From assembly GCF_002368115.1 (NCBI RefSeq), contig NZ_AP018316.1, positions 392,522-456,521 on the forward strand: a DNA stretch of 64,000 bases. The letters are read 5' to 3'. Source of the DNA: Dolichospermum compactum NIES-806 (lineage in GTDB: Bacteria; Cyanobacteriota; Cyanobacteriia; Cyanobacteriales; Nostocaceae). A program made the position numbers and the translations under genes. Of the stretch, positions 31,742 to 40,973 are shown one piece after another. The notes beneath the pieces are model-generated. The model made no database searches and had not been told where the DNA came from. It worked only from the letters and a program-made list of their open reading frames with translations. Positions within the stretch are counted from its first letter, which is position 1. The number at the start of each line of letters is the position of its first letter.

Positions 31742-32734
31742 ATGTTAATATCAGCAATTGATACTAAAGATGTAAAGGCTATGCAAGCGGTACGGGAAGG
31801 GGTGGTGGTGGGCGATCGCTCTCCTTCGGGACTTATCCGTATTTCTGGCGATGATATGCTTCGCTTTTTACACAATCAAAGCACTAATAATTTTCAATCG
31901 CTCAAACCCGGTCAGGGCTGCGATACTGTGATGGTGACATCTACAGCCCGCACGATAGATTTAGTTACTGCTTATGTATTAAATGATGCTGTTTTATTGT
32001 TGGTTTCCCCTAACCGTCGTCAGGAACTGATGAAATGGTTAGATCGGTATATCTTCCCTGCTGATCAGGTTAAATTAACTGATGTTACCGAAGAAACAGG
32101 GATATTAAGCCTCATTGGACCCCAAAGTCATGGTATTGTTGAAAAATTGGGCGCTGGTGATTTAATTGGTCAAGCAGATGGTAATCACATTTTAGTTGAT
32201 GGGGTGATAGTTGCAGTGGGTAGCGGCTTGGCTGCACCCGGATATACACTGGTTTTACCCCGCGCGGAAAAACAAACATGGTGGGAGAAAATACGGTCAT
32301 TGAGGGCTGAGGAATTGAGCGATCGCGCTTGGGAAATGTTACGAATATTACAAGGTCGTCCCGCTCCCGACTCAGAACTCACAGATGATTATAATCCCCT
32401 GGAAGTTGGCTTATGGCACACAGTTTCCTTTAATAAAGGTTGTTATATCGGTCAAGAAACCATTGCCAGACTCAATACATACAAAGGTGTAAAACAATAC
32501 CTGTGGGGAATTCATCTCAGTGCTGCGGCTGCACCAGGAACAGTCATCACCATTGGCGAAGAAAAAGTAGGTAAACTTACTAGCTATACAACCACTCCTG
32601 ATGGTCATTTTGGACTAGGTTACATCAGGAGTAAAGCTGGTGGAGTTGGCTTAAAAGTGCGAGTTGGAGAAGCAGCAGGAGAAATAATGGCTATTCCGTT
32701 TGTCTCCCACGAATATCCATCAAGTAATGTCTAA
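31742..32734 (+). CDS. ygfZ: YgfZ/GcvT-like folate-binding Fe-S maintenance protein
   Basis: 330 residues. GcvT-like fold (GLIRISGDDMLRFLHNQST) with the diagnostic YgfZ motif NKGCYIGQE around residues 231-239. YgfZ proteins use folate to help make or repair some Fe-S enzymes, including radical-SAM proteins such as MiaB. No aminomethyltransferase partners nearby, so glycine cleavage is unlikely. Confidence 0.9.
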   Translation: MLISAIDTKDVKAMQAVREGVVVGDRSPSGLIRISGDDMLRFLHNQSTNNFQSLKPGQGCDTVMVTSTARTIDLVTAYVLNDAVLLLVSPNRRQELMKWLDRYIFPADQVKLTDVTEETGILSLIGPQSHGIVEKLGAGDLIGQADGNHILVDGVIVAVGSGLAAPGYTLVLPRAEKQTWWEKIRSLRAEELSDRAWEMLRILQGRPAPDSELTDDYNPLEVGLWHTVSFNKGCYIGQETIARLNTYKGVKQYLWGIHLSAAAAPGTVITIGEEKVGKLTSYTTTPDGHFGLGYIRSKAGGVGLKVRVGEAAGEIMAIPFVSHEYPSSNV

Positions 32735-32741
32735 TTATCCA

Positions 32742-33332
32742 TTACCCATTTCCTCTACCTGGACACAATTCATCTATCCAAGACGGTAAAATATTGTTAT
32801 GAGTAGATGAAATCCGGGTAATATTTGGGGTGGGAAATCCTGTAGTTATCAATCGTTTATCTATTTGTTCCCTTCCCAATCCTCCAGGTAGCTTGACTGA
32901 AGAATGATGATGAATCGGTGTAGCAACAGCAATCACAGAAATGCCTGTAGTCATTTTCAATAACACCTGTTTGTGTTCTTTGGGTACAGGTGAATCTGTC
33001 AAGGCTATATGAGCCGGAGAGGTACTAACAATCTCATTTTTTGCAGTAGAATGCTGGGATTTTAATAAGTTTAATTCCTGTTCAGGATTGAAGTGCAAAC
33101 ACAAAGCCGCAATTATCTGATCAGGATCATTGTTTAAATCCGAAATGAAAGGGAGAATTTTTTTTAACTCTGGTTCTAAAGTAGATAAAGTCGCTAGAAT
33201 GTAACCAGAAGAAGGTCGGCGAATACCATAATAATCTTTCCAGATTCGTACTTTCACTAACCAAGAACGATTTTGTTCGTAATAAATTAGCCACTTCTTT
33301 TTTAATGATTGACGTAAATGCTGAATATCCAT
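32742..33332 (-). CDS. Cyanobacterial hypothetical protein (DUF5331-like)
   Basis: 196 residues. IQHLRQSLKKKWLIYYEQNR, SWLVKVRIWKDYYGIRRPSS and FILATL-like text (GYILATLSTLEPELKKILPF) resemble the cyanobacterial DUF5331 family as I remember it. The C-terminal half is low complexity. There is no signal peptide or membrane segment. It is convergent with ygfZ, 7 bp between the stops. Function unknown. Confidence 0.6.
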   Translation of the reverse strand: MDIQHLRQSLKKKWLIYYEQNRSWLVKVRIWKDYYGIRRPSSGYILATLSTLEPELKKILPFISDLNNDPDQIIAALCLHFNPEQELNLLKSQHSTAKNEIVSTSPAHIALTDSPVPKEHKQVLLKMTTGISVIAVATPIHHHSSVKLPGGLGREQIDKRLITTGFPTPNITRISSTHNNILPSWIDELCPGRGNG

Positions 33333-33389
33333 TCATTCCCTCACTTCTTACTGTACCCAATTACAGCATTTATATATTTTCAGTGATCT

Positions 33390-33719
33390 TTATCCCTGGG
33401 GATGAAACCGATAATAAAGCATTTTCTTCACTCTTTGACCACCTAATAAATGTTGTTCTACCAATCTGGGTACTTCTTGGGGTAAAACCCGACAATACCA
33501 AACCATTTCGGGTACAACTAGCACCATTGGACCATTACCACATTGACCTAAACAGCCACTAGATGTAACTGTCACATTAGGTAGAGGAAAAGCTTTTAAA
33601 TCCGCTAAAACTTCCGTTGCACCCTGTTTTCTACAAGTACGATGTTGACATACTTTTACACAAATAGGAAGAGGTTGTTCCTGTATTTGGATATTTGATA
33701 TTAATTCATTCATCGCCAT
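33390..33719 (-). CDS. Thioredoxin-like [2Fe-2S] ferredoxin domain protein
   Basis: About 109 residues from ATG 33719 (an alternative ATG is 33737). VCQHRTCRKQGA and SSGCLGQCGNGPMVLV supply the four Cys of a thioredoxin-fold [2Fe-2S] ferredoxin (C-x4-C ... C-x3-C). Such proteins relate to the NuoE/HoxE fold and often occur as stand-alone cyanobacterial proteins of unknown electron partner. It is the last gene before a PIN relic. Confidence 0.85.
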   Translation of the reverse strand: MAMNELISNIQIQEQPLPICVKVCQHRTCRKQGATEVLADLKAFPLPNVTVTSSGCLGQCGNGPMVLVVPEMVWYCRVLPQEVPRLVEQHLLGGQRVKKMLYYRFHPQG

Positions 33720-33724
33720 TTTGA

Positions 33725-33925
33725 CTATAAACGCCAATTCTCTAGTATTAGTGAATAACCCAAATCTTGAATTCTTTTATAATGAGATAAATTACCTGTA
33801 ACTAAGGTAAGATTATGACTAATAGCAATAGCAACAATCATGCAATCAGGATAACCAATCCTCTTTCCTGTTATTTCTAAATCAGCATAAATTTTTCTGG
33901 CTAATACAGAAGCTGTTAAATCAAG
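33725..33925 (-). pseudogene. VapC-like PIN toxin, C-terminal fragment
   Basis: Minus strand: LDLTASVLARKIYADLEITG, RIGYPDCMIVAIAISHNLTL, VTGNLSHYKRIQDLGYSLIL, ENWRL stop. This is the VapC C-half with the D-C-M-I-V-A and T-G-N motifs. Upstream it breaks into GCGAAGCGCTCCGTAGGAATCGC repeat DNA (33926-33953), so the N-terminal acid is lost. Confidence 0.75.
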
Positions 33926-33953
33926 CGAAGCGCTCCGTAGGAATCGCTATCTG

Positions 33954-34628
33954 ACTATTTTAGCCCTATAATGGTAATCTTGGTGTATTACAAAATGAAG
34001 TGCGGAATGTGGGTTTAATTAAAGAAATTAATGAGTTATAGCAAATTGCAGATTAATGAGGTAAATGATCTAAATTCAAAGCCAGACAGCAAGCCAGTTT
34101 TACCCCTGACTCCTGCTGTATAAGTATTCATATTTCTATCTCATTTTGTCTAAAATCAGTACGCAAGCAAAATTAATTATATAAAAAATTTAGATTTAAT
34201 GTAGGGGTAGCGCCCCCGTGCCTACCCTCGTATTTGGTGCAACCACAGGAGGTTAGACCCCTACAAAATTGATTGGTTTAGGAATTTTAAAATGTTCAAT
34301 TAATTTTGTACAGGTATATATACTAATTTTACGAAAACTGTCATCTGTTAACCATCTGACTTTCTATTCTGGCATATTATCTCTAAATGTTCGTTTCTGT
34401 CAAAAATTTAGAATTGATTTGTCATTTGTAATGCAATAACTTGACTAAATTACAAAAAAGGGAACAGGGAAGATAAAAGAAAAATGTTCTTTATCCTTTA
34501 TTCTGAACTCCTGACTCCTGAATTCTTACGAGTGTAGAAACTACATTTTGAGATTTTCCAGGATTTCGTTTTCTACCTGATATTTTTTATTAACTAATTT
34601 TGAAACAGCACTGAAAAGGTATGCAGTT
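33954..34628. other. Intergenic region upstream of devB
   Basis: 675 bp. About 33975-34040 holds an open scrap, LQNEVRNVGLIKEINEL, that looks like the end of a small protein but has no body. About 34200-34265 holds a GTAGGGGTAGCGCCCCCGTG-type palindromic repeat. The remainder is AT-rich and should carry the devB promoter. I see no NtcA box with the GTA-N8-TAC spacing. Confidence 0.45.
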
Positions 34629-35846
34629 GTGCAAAACCACAAGCTAAAAGGTTCATTATCTTCTCAGTTTATTCTCCGATTAGCGATAGCGAAGCGCTCC
34701 GCAGGAATCGCTATTGCCATTCTGGCATCTTTATCTGTGGCTAGTATTAGTGTGTTTATTGTCCTCAAATTTCGGGATATAGATCATCAAAAATCAGCCA
34801 GTCCTGTGGTAGCCCTACCAGAGATAAAAACCGTCACAGCACTGGGTAGAATTGAACCAGAAGGGGAAGTGATTAAATTATCAGCAGCGATATCTGGAGA
34901 AGGAAGTCGAGTTGAGAAGATATTAGTCAAAGAGGGGGATATGGTAAAAATAGGACAGGTAATTGCTATTTTAGATAATAGCGATCGCTTACAGGCAGAA
35001 TTAACTGAAGCCACAGCAGAAGTAAACATAATTAAAGCTAAAATTGCCCAAATTCAAGCAGGTGCTAAACCTGGAGAAATTACCGCCCAAAAAGCCATCA
35101 TTGACAGATTAGCAGCCGAAAGTCAAGGTGATATTGATACTCAAAAAGCAACTTTAGAAAAATTACAAGCAGAATTACTCAATGCTGAAGCTGAAAATAA
35201 CCGTTATCAGGAATTATATACAGAAGGAGCAATTTCTGCTTCTCAAAGAGATAGTAAAAACTTGAATGTACAAACTGCTAAAAAAAATCTTCAAGCAGCA
35301 CAGTCACAGTTAAAAAAGCTGGAATTAAGTAGTCAACAAAAAATAAAAGAAGCTGCCGCAACCCTCAACCAAATTTCTGAAGTTAGGAAAGTAGATGTAG
35401 AAGCAGCAATAGCTGAATTAAATCGAGCAGATGCAGTAGTGAAAAAAGCCACCATCAATCTTCAAAAAGCTTATGTAAAATCTCCTCAAAATGGACAAAT
35501 ATTTGAAATCTACACTCACCCAGGAGAATTAATTTCTAGTAATGGCATTGCTGACATTGGTAAAACCAGTCAGATGTATGTAGTTGCTGAAGTTTACGAA
35601 AGTGATATTACAAAAATTATCCAAGGAAACCAGGTACGGATAGTTAGCGATACCTTTTCTCAAGAATTACAAGGAAAAGTAGAACGCATCGGTTTACAAG
35701 TAAGAAAACAAAACCTCACCAATACAGATCCTTCCAGCAATATTGACAACAGAATCGTAAAAGTTCACATCCGACTCAATAAAGCCTCTAGTCACCAAGC
35801 AGCCAAATTTACCAATATGCAAGTTAAGGCAATTATTAGTCTTTAG
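34629..35846 (+). CDS. devB: ABC exporter membrane-fusion protein, DevB-like
   Basis: 405 residues from a GTG; a nearby ATG at 34621 runs into a stop. HlyD-type periplasmic adaptor with an N-terminal membrane helix (about 20-48), a biotinyl-lipoyl half (KTVTALGRIEPEGEVIKLSA), a long coiled coil (about 115-265), then the second half and a beta-barrel. DevB with DevC/DevA and TolC exports heterocyst glycolipids or related envelope material in Nostocales, but there are many paralogues. Residues about 18-29 (LAIAKRSAGIAI) are encoded by an inserted GCGATAGCGAAGCGC repeat. Confidence 0.85.
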   Translation: MQNHKLKGSLSSQFILRLAIAKRSAGIAIAILASLSVASISVFIVLKFRDIDHQKSASPVVALPEIKTVTALGRIEPEGEVIKLSAAISGEGSRVEKILVKEGDMVKIGQVIAILDNSDRLQAELTEATAEVNIIKAKIAQIQAGAKPGEITAQKAIIDRLAAESQGDIDTQKATLEKLQAELLNAEAENNRYQELYTEGAISASQRDSKNLNVQTAKKNLQAAQSQLKKLELSSQQKIKEAAATLNQISEVRKVDVEAAIAELNRADAVVKKATINLQKAYVKSPQNGQIFEIYTHPGELISSNGIADIGKTSQMYVVAEVYESDITKIIQGNQVRIVSDTFSQELQGKVERIGLQVRKQNLTNTDPSSNIDNRIVKVHIRLNKASSHQAAKFTNMQVKAIISL

Positions 35847-35896
35847 TCAGTTATCAGTTGTCAGTTGTCAGTTGTTAGTTGTCAATTATCATTTCT
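35847..35896. repeat. STRR (TCAGTTG/TTAGTTG) between devB and devC
   Basis: About six heptamer units of the TCAGTTG/TTAGTTG type directly after the devB stop, continuing to the devC RBS region. Same family as at 16241. Confidence 0.75.
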
Positions 35897-37072
35897 ATGA
35901 TTAGTATTTTTCAAAAATTGTGCCGACGAACTCCTTTGGGTTGGTTACAACTTACCCATGAAAAAAGCCGTTTATTTGTAGCAGTATCTGGTATTGCTTT
36001 TGCCGATGTTCTCATGTTTATGCAGTCAGGTTTTCAAACTGCTTTATATGATAGTAATACTAGATTACATCGGAGTTTACAAGCTGATATTATTCTCATT
36101 AGTCCCCAAGCCCGTAGCTTACAAAGTATGTCTATTTTTTCTCGTAGACGACTCTATCAAGCAATGGATGTACCAGGGGTGAAATCGGCTGAAGCTATGT
36201 ATTGTAACCATATTATTTGGAAGAATCCCCAAACACGATTAGAAACAGGAGTGTTAATTATTGGCATTAATCCAGATCAACCAGCTTTTGACTTACCAGA
36301 AATTAATCAACAATTACAAAAAATTAAATTACCAAATACAGTTTTATTTGATCGGGCAGCCAGAGGAGAATATCAGCAAGCAATTCAGCAAATTCAACAA
36401 GGTAAAACTGTTACAACTGAAATTAATGGTAATACAATTACTATTGGTGGCTTATTTAAACTTGGTGCTTCCTTTGCGGCAGATGGTAGCTTAATTACCA
36501 GTGCAAATAACTTCTCCCAAATCTTTGCCAGACAACCTACAAGTAGTGTGAGTATCGGTTTAGTTAAAATCAAACCAGGCTATAAACTTGATCAAGTTGT
36601 TGCCCAATTAAAGGCTTATTTAAAAGATGATGTTAAGGTTCTTACTCATCAGGAATTTATCGAATTTGAAAATAATTTTTGGAGTAGTAATTCCCCCATT
36701 GGGTTTATTTTCAACCTCGGTGTATCAATGGGATTCGCAGTTGGGGTAATTATTGTTTATCAAGTTCTTTCCACCGATGTTAATGCCCATTTACGAGAAT
36801 ATGCAACTTTCAAAGCCATAGGATATCGTCATAATTATTTACTAACTATAGTTTTTGAAGAAGCTTTAATTTTAGCAGCTTTGGGATTTTTTCCAGGGTT
36901 AGCTGTATCTTTAGGACTTTACCAACTAACCAGAACAGCGACAAACTTGCCCATGTATATGACGATAATTCGTGGTGTACAAGTCCTCTTTTTAACTATA
37001 ATTATGTGTGCTATTTCTGGAGCAATTGCTACTAGCAAACTCCAATCTGCTGATCCTGCGGATATGTTTTAA
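35897..37072 (+). CDS. devC: ABC exporter permease, DevC-like
   Basis: 391 residues from the ATG at 35897. FtsX-type permease with an N-terminal membrane helix (about 25-45), a ~200-residue extracytoplasmic domain, and three C-terminal helices (about 275-300, 320-350, 360-385). The text RTPLGWLQLTHEKSRLFVA and ATFKAIGYRHNYLLTIVFEE is typical of DevC. The expected ATPase gene devA does not follow. After 180 bp an IS5-like element begins. The transporter needs an ATPase from elsewhere or is dead. Confidence 0.88.
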   Translation: MISIFQKLCRRTPLGWLQLTHEKSRLFVAVSGIAFADVLMFMQSGFQTALYDSNTRLHRSLQADIILISPQARSLQSMSIFSRRRLYQAMDVPGVKSAEAMYCNHIIWKNPQTRLETGVLIIGINPDQPAFDLPEINQQLQKIKLPNTVLFDRAARGEYQQAIQQIQQGKTVTTEINGNTITIGGLFKLGASFAADGSLITSANNFSQIFARQPTSSVSIGLVKIKPGYKLDQVVAQLKAYLKDDVKVLTHQEFIEFENNFWSSNSPIGFIFNLGVSMGFAVGVIIVYQVLSTDVNAHLREYATFKAIGYRHNYLLTIVFEEALILAALGFFPGLAVSLGLYQLTRTATNLPMYMTIIRGVQVLFLTIIMCAISGAIATSKLQSADPADMF

Positions 37073-37250
37073 GAAGTATATATATAAGTAGCTGAGGGGG
37101 TGACATAAACCTTTGAAATAAATTCGAAAATTCCATCTCTCAAACTTTTACTCTTTGCGCCTCTGCGTGAAATAAAATCATACTTTTACTCAGCAACACC
37201 GATTATTGGTACAAAATCGGTAATTCTAATAACTAAATAATTGGACAAAA
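37073..37250. other. Spacer with degenerate MITE end
   Basis: Contains TTTGCGCCTCTGCGTGAAAT and ends ACTCAGCAACACC (37186-37198), a degenerate relative of the GGCGTTGCTGA MITE end at 1609-1768. No devA trace recognised. Confidence 0.4.
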
Positions 37251-38327
37251 ATAGACCTCTTGCATAATTACTTTTATGTTATGGTGGAGGTTCGGCTTTT
37301 TGGAACTGCTAAATTTAACTCGTAGTTATAAATTGCTGCTAGTAAGTTACAACGTAGACCATAACGACGACGGCGATTACGATATCTATCACCAAAAATC
37401 TTAAAAATTTTCAGGCGGCGATTGATATGTTCAATACCGATTCTTTCCTTTGCTAAAACCCGATTATAGTCTTTTTCTAAGGTTGAAAGTTCTCTCTTTT
37501 TAGGTTTTTTTGGCGTGTAACTGTTGCTATGATACTGATTAATTCCTTGATAACCACTATCTTGTAAACTTTGTGTTTCGGGGTGAAAATGAACCCTACT
37601 AGCTTTAAATAAGGCAAAATCATGGCAGCGTCCTTTACCAAAAAAAGTACAAATAATTTCTCCTGTTTCTTGATTAATAATCAATTGGCTTTTGAGTGTG
37701 TGACGTTTTTTATTGCCTGAGTAAAATTCCTGTTGTTTTCTTTTTGGACGTTCAATAGGCGTTTCGGTTACATCCATTACCACTACTTCAGGTTGACTCA
37801 AACCACCTTTTAGCAAGGCTTTTTTCCCAGGCAGTCGAAACATTCCTGACTGCATTAGTTCTGATTCTACACGATGAACAATACGACAAATAGTTGATTC
37901 TGATACTCCCCAACTAGTCGCAATATGAAAATAAGTTCGATATTCTCGCCAATATTCTAGGGTAACTAAAACTTGCTCCTCAATTATCAGTAAAGGTTTC
38001 GATACACTTGGGCTTTTTTTATTAATAGTTTGAAATTATTTTAGATTTTTAACCATTTTCTTAAAAGTCTTTCTTCTCACTCCAAAGCGGCGTTTAAATG
38101 CTCTTGGTTTTAGTTGTTGTATGGATTTATAGTTCATCTTTTCATCACCTTAGATTCTGATCATGACAGAATTTAATTTTATCTTTTTTTGGTGATGTTT
38201 TTTATGCCAGAAGTTCCGCGATTACAGATCTACAAATACCCCAGGTATCAATCTTTTTAGTTATCTCACCCCATTTAAGATTAAAAACTCCCCATTTTAA
38301 CACAAAATCAATTCTGCAAGAGGTCTA
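37251..38327 (-). mobile_element. IS5-family (IS427-like) element
   Basis: About 1.08 kb. Left end ATAGACCTCTTGCATAATT and right end, read inward, ATAGACCTCTTGCAGAATT, are inverted repeats with one difference. It carries a two-frame transposase on the minus strand. Five bases after its right end begins the TAGGACTTACGCA MITE. No clear target duplication found. Confidence 0.78.
37274..38137 (-). pseudogene. IS5-family transposase, interrupted (orfA/orfB)
   Basis: First frame from ATG 38137: MNYKSIQQLKPRAFKRRFGV, RRKTFKKMVKNLK and stop (orfA, DNA-binding start). The second frame holds EEQVLVTLEYWREYRTYFHI, a helix-turn-helix (GVSESTICRIVHRVE), then the DDE_Tnp_4 catalytic part: VVVMDVTETPIERP with Asp, GKGRCHDFALFK, DSGYQG and ERIGIEHINRRLKIFK with Glu. 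Some IS427 elements join the two frames by programmed frameshift, but here a TAA and several stops separate them, so decay is more likely. Confidence 0.7.
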
Positions 38328-38332
38328 TTATA

Positions 38333-38534
38333 TAGGACTTACGCACGCTCACTAATTTACCATGATATGAATGAACGAAATTGCGTCGTTTTCGGCTTTG
38401 GGAATAACTTATTGAGTAGGGTGCGTCAGATAGAGGGAATCTGTTTTTTTGTCAAAATATCGTGTCTGACGCACCCTACAAGGGATAAAATTTACGTCAC
38501 ATATTTGGGGAATCTTGTCAATGCGTAAATCCTA
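38333..38534. mobile_element. MITE, TAGGACTTACGCA family, complete (copy 2)
   Basis: 202 bp bounded by TAGGACTTACGCA and TGCGTAAATCCTA, one mismatch, and flanked by the 5-bp duplication TTATA (38328-38332, 38535-38539). An inner GTAGGGTGCGTCAG / CTGACGCACCCTAC inverted repeat forms a large hairpin. It matches 1-131 exactly over the shared part. Non-coding. Probably mobilised by the transposase whose remnant is at 4653-5455. Confidence 0.9.
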
Positions 38535-38679
38535 TTATACTAAAAACGGTTCGCAGCCTTACCATTAAAATCTCTAAGAATATTAATATACAAGGATTTT
38601 TGCCGAGGCAAAAGTCTAGCAATCATCGGTTTTCAGGATAACTTACTGTAAAATAGTCGCAAAAGTGAATACATAACTG

Positions 38680-38790
38680 ATGCAATTTAAACCGAAAATG
38701 AATCAACAAGAGTTTAATCGCATATTTGATAACCTTACAGAAAACCGTAAAAACTTATTGCAAAAAATACTTTCAGTCCCAGGAAATTAA
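38680..38790 (+). CDS. 36-residue N-terminal-like stub before tilS
   Basis: MQFKPKMNQQEFNRIFDNLT, ENRKNLLQKILSVPGN, ending exactly at the base before the tilS ATG. The text resembles the first residues of some helix-turn-helix regulators (EFNxxFDxLT...RRxxLLxKxL) cut short. It could be a real small leader peptide or a relic. Direct abutment to tilS could couple translation. Confidence 0.35.
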   Translation: MQFKPKMNQQEFNRIFDNLTENRKNLLQKILSVPGN

Positions 38791-39801
38791 ATGAGCGATA
38801 ATGAATCAAGCAAATTAACTGATGATATGTCCTGGACACCCCTCCACGCCCAAATACATCGTACCATCCGCGTCCGTCATTTATTTGAGCGCGACAAAAA
38901 TCTATTAGTCGCAGTATCCGGTGGACAAGACTCTTTATGCTTAATTAAATTATTATTAGACTTACAACCCAAATGGGAATGGAACATAGCCATAGCCCAT
39001 TGTGATCATTGTTGGCGTGAAGACTCTCAAGCTAATGCTCACCATGTTGAAAATTTAGCGAAAAGCTGGAACACACCCTTTTATTTAAAAACAGCCAACC
39101 AACCTATCAATACTGAAGCCACAGCCAGAAATTGGCGATATCAAGCCTTAACGAAAATCGCCCAATGTTATAACTATCAATATATTATTACCGGACATAC
39201 CGCCAGCGATCGCGCCGAAACCTTACTATACAATTTGATTCGTGGTACTGGCACAGACGGTTTACAAGCATTAACTTGGCAACGTCCACTCACCGAAAAT
39301 ATTACCCTAATCCGTCCACTCCTAGAAATCACCCGTTCCCAAACAGAACAATTTTGCCAAAAATTTCATCTCCCAATATGGGAAGACTCCACCAATCAAA
39401 ACCTCAAACATCCCCGCAACCGCATTCGCCAACAACTAATTCCATATCTCAAAGAAAACTTCAACCCCCAAGTAGAAGCAAACCTAGCCCAAACAGCAGA
39501 ACTCCTCCAAGCAGAGGTAGAATTTCTAGAACAAACAGCCCTTCAGTGGCGGCTAGAAGCCTCAGCAAAGGGTGATAAAGATAATTTACAAATAAACAGG
39601 CGAATTTTACTAAAAGCACCCCTAGCAATACAACGTCGAGTCATGCGTCAGATCCTCCAAGAAATACTTCCCCATGCACCCAACTTTGAACACATTGAAA
39701 AACTCACAGCCCTAATCACAGCCCCCAATCGTTCCCAAACAGATCCTTTTCCTGGAGGTTCAACAGCCATAGTCCAAGGTGACTGGATTACCCTCAATTA
39801 A
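38791..39801 (+). CDS. tilS: tRNA(Ile)-lysidine synthetase
   Basis: 336 residues. It adenylates and then lysinylates C34 of the tRNA-Ile CAU anticodon so that AUA is read as Ile. The PP-loop motif SGGQDS is at residues 43-48, followed by IAHCDHCWRE and the YIITGHTASDRAETLLYNLI block. The C-terminal extension is short, as in many cyanobacteria. Essential housekeeping gene. The frame is intact. Confidence 0.94.
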   Translation: MSDNESSKLTDDMSWTPLHAQIHRTIRVRHLFERDKNLLVAVSGGQDSLCLIKLLLDLQPKWEWNIAIAHCDHCWREDSQANAHHVENLAKSWNTPFYLKTANQPINTEATARNWRYQALTKIAQCYNYQYIITGHTASDRAETLLYNLIRGTGTDGLQALTWQRPLTENITLIRPLLEITRSQTEQFCQKFHLPIWEDSTNQNLKHPRNRIRQQLIPYLKENFNPQVEANLAQTAELLQAEVEFLEQTALQWRLEASAKGDKDNLQINRRILLKAPLAIQRRVMRQILQEILPHAPNFEHIEKLTALITAPNRSQTDPFPGGSTAIVQGDWITLN

Positions 39802-39895
39802 CCTGAGTTCGGTGTTAGGAGTTCGGAGTTCAGAGTTATGATTTTTTCAACGAGATCATAAGGGTTTGAGACTCATATTTGGGGCAGTTTTCCAA

Positions 39896-40027
39896 AAATT
39901 ATCTTATGTCTATGCCCGTGTCAGCACAAAAACCCAGTTGTTAGACCTTGACACACAAATAGATTTTTTAAGTAAAACTTACCCAGGATGTCGAGTAGTT
40001 AAGAGGTTGTTTGAAAAGTATAAATGA
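39896..40027 (+). pseudogene. IS607-type serine recombinase (TnpA) fragment
   Basis: An open piece reads KLSYVYARVSTKTQLLDLDT, QIDFLSKTYPGCRVVKRLFE, KYK and TGA. YARVST...Q..DL..Q...L is the N-terminal motif of small serine recombinases of IS607 type, with the catalytic Ser in RVS. The remainder of TnpA and any TnpB are missing here. Confidence 0.7.
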
Positions 40028-40050
40028 TTGTAAATGGGTAATTTTTTGTG

Positions 40051-40497
40051 CTAGAGAATCCTGTGCCTGTTGCAATTCATTTTGGCGATCGCCAAAATGA
40101 ATTGCAACAGTTCCTCTCCCTCCCTTTGCTGCTGATTAGCTGCATGACGTTGGATGTCCAACTTTTGCCAATGTAGATTCAAAGCATCCTGCTGTTTATT
40201 GGTAAACTCAAAAGCGTAATCCAGACTTTCCTGAGCTATATCAACAGGAGCAGATGTACTCGATAAAAGATTAAGCAAATCACTTAATTTCTGACCGCGC
40301 TCATTATCTACAGATTGAGACTGTTTAACATTTAATCTAATCTCTTCTAAACAGTGCTGCTCAACGCGCAGATGTTCCCAAGCACCTTCTAAATCCCAGT
40401 GATTACGTTCAACTTCTGCCCGTAAACGCTCAACTTCCGTCCGAGACCTATTAATCAAGTGTTGTTGCGTATCTATCCATTTAGAGTCATTCTCCAT
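40051..40497 (-). CDS. Hypothetical coiled-coil protein
   Basis: 148 residues if started at ATG 40497; an open frame extends to 40548. Residues 8-70 (HLINRSRTEVERLRAEVERN, HWDLEGAWEHLRVEQHCLEE) form a heptad-rich helix, and a second helical region fills the C-terminal third. The last ~15 codons (LLQFILAIAKMNCNR) are encoded by a 44-bp perfect palindrome, so the native C-terminus may have been replaced. Family not recognised. Confidence 0.5.
   Translation of the reverse strand: MENDSKWIDTQQHLINRSRTEVERLRAEVERNHWDLEGAWEHLRVEQHCLEEIRLNVKQSQSVDNERGQKLSDLLNLLSSTSAPVDIAQESLDYAFEFTNKQQDALNLHWQKLDIQRHAANQQQREGEELLQFILAIAKMNCNRHRIL
40067..40110. repeat. 44-bp perfect palindrome centred on HIP1
   Basis: The left half CTGTTGCAATTCATTTTGGCGA is exactly complementary to the right half, with no spacer, and the centre is GGCGATCGCC, containing the HIP1 octamer. 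It overlaps the 3' end of the coiled-coil gene. It can extrude as a cruciform or form an RNA hairpin. Confidence 0.95.
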
Positions 40498-40548
40498 TTT
40501 TTGTACCTTCAGAAGTAAAAATCTTTGGCTGTCTGGCTTTTGACCCAA

Positions 40549-40973
40549 TTTTTGTCCCTCATTTGAGTGGGTAACGCTATATTACAACATTGACCCATGG
40601 GAAACATCATGAGAACATGTAAAACTTTTACTTAGGACTTACGCATTACCCACTCTCGATTGGTTTTAGTAAGCATTGCTACTTTACACTACTTAATATC
40701 ATTCAGAAATCATGGACAGTCAAAATCAGAGAGCAAAGAGTAACCTGGAGGAGAAGCCTATCAAGAAATTTATGAGACTCAAAAATTTTATTTATTAAAT
40801 TAGACTGAGTGTAACCTATAGAAATAAAAATTGTGCTGTTGCTAGGTATGAACCAGCTAGTACCGCAGGGCGTTCGTCAAAAGTCAAAACGAATATACAA
40901 TGAGCTTACCTTTTTTATTTGCTATGCGCCTTTTCTTACCCCTTTTACCTGTAGTAAGCCGATTTAATTAACT
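40549..40973. other. Spacer with solo IS end and a dispersed repeat
   Basis: 40633-40646 is TAGGACTTACGCAT, the end of the MITE/IS family, but no partner end is found nearby, so it is a solo end. 40857-40908 holds CTAGTACCGCAGGGCGTTCG followed by TCAAAAGTCAAAACGAATA, which recurs at 43280-43340 inside the broken cheA. No gene. Confidence 0.6.
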
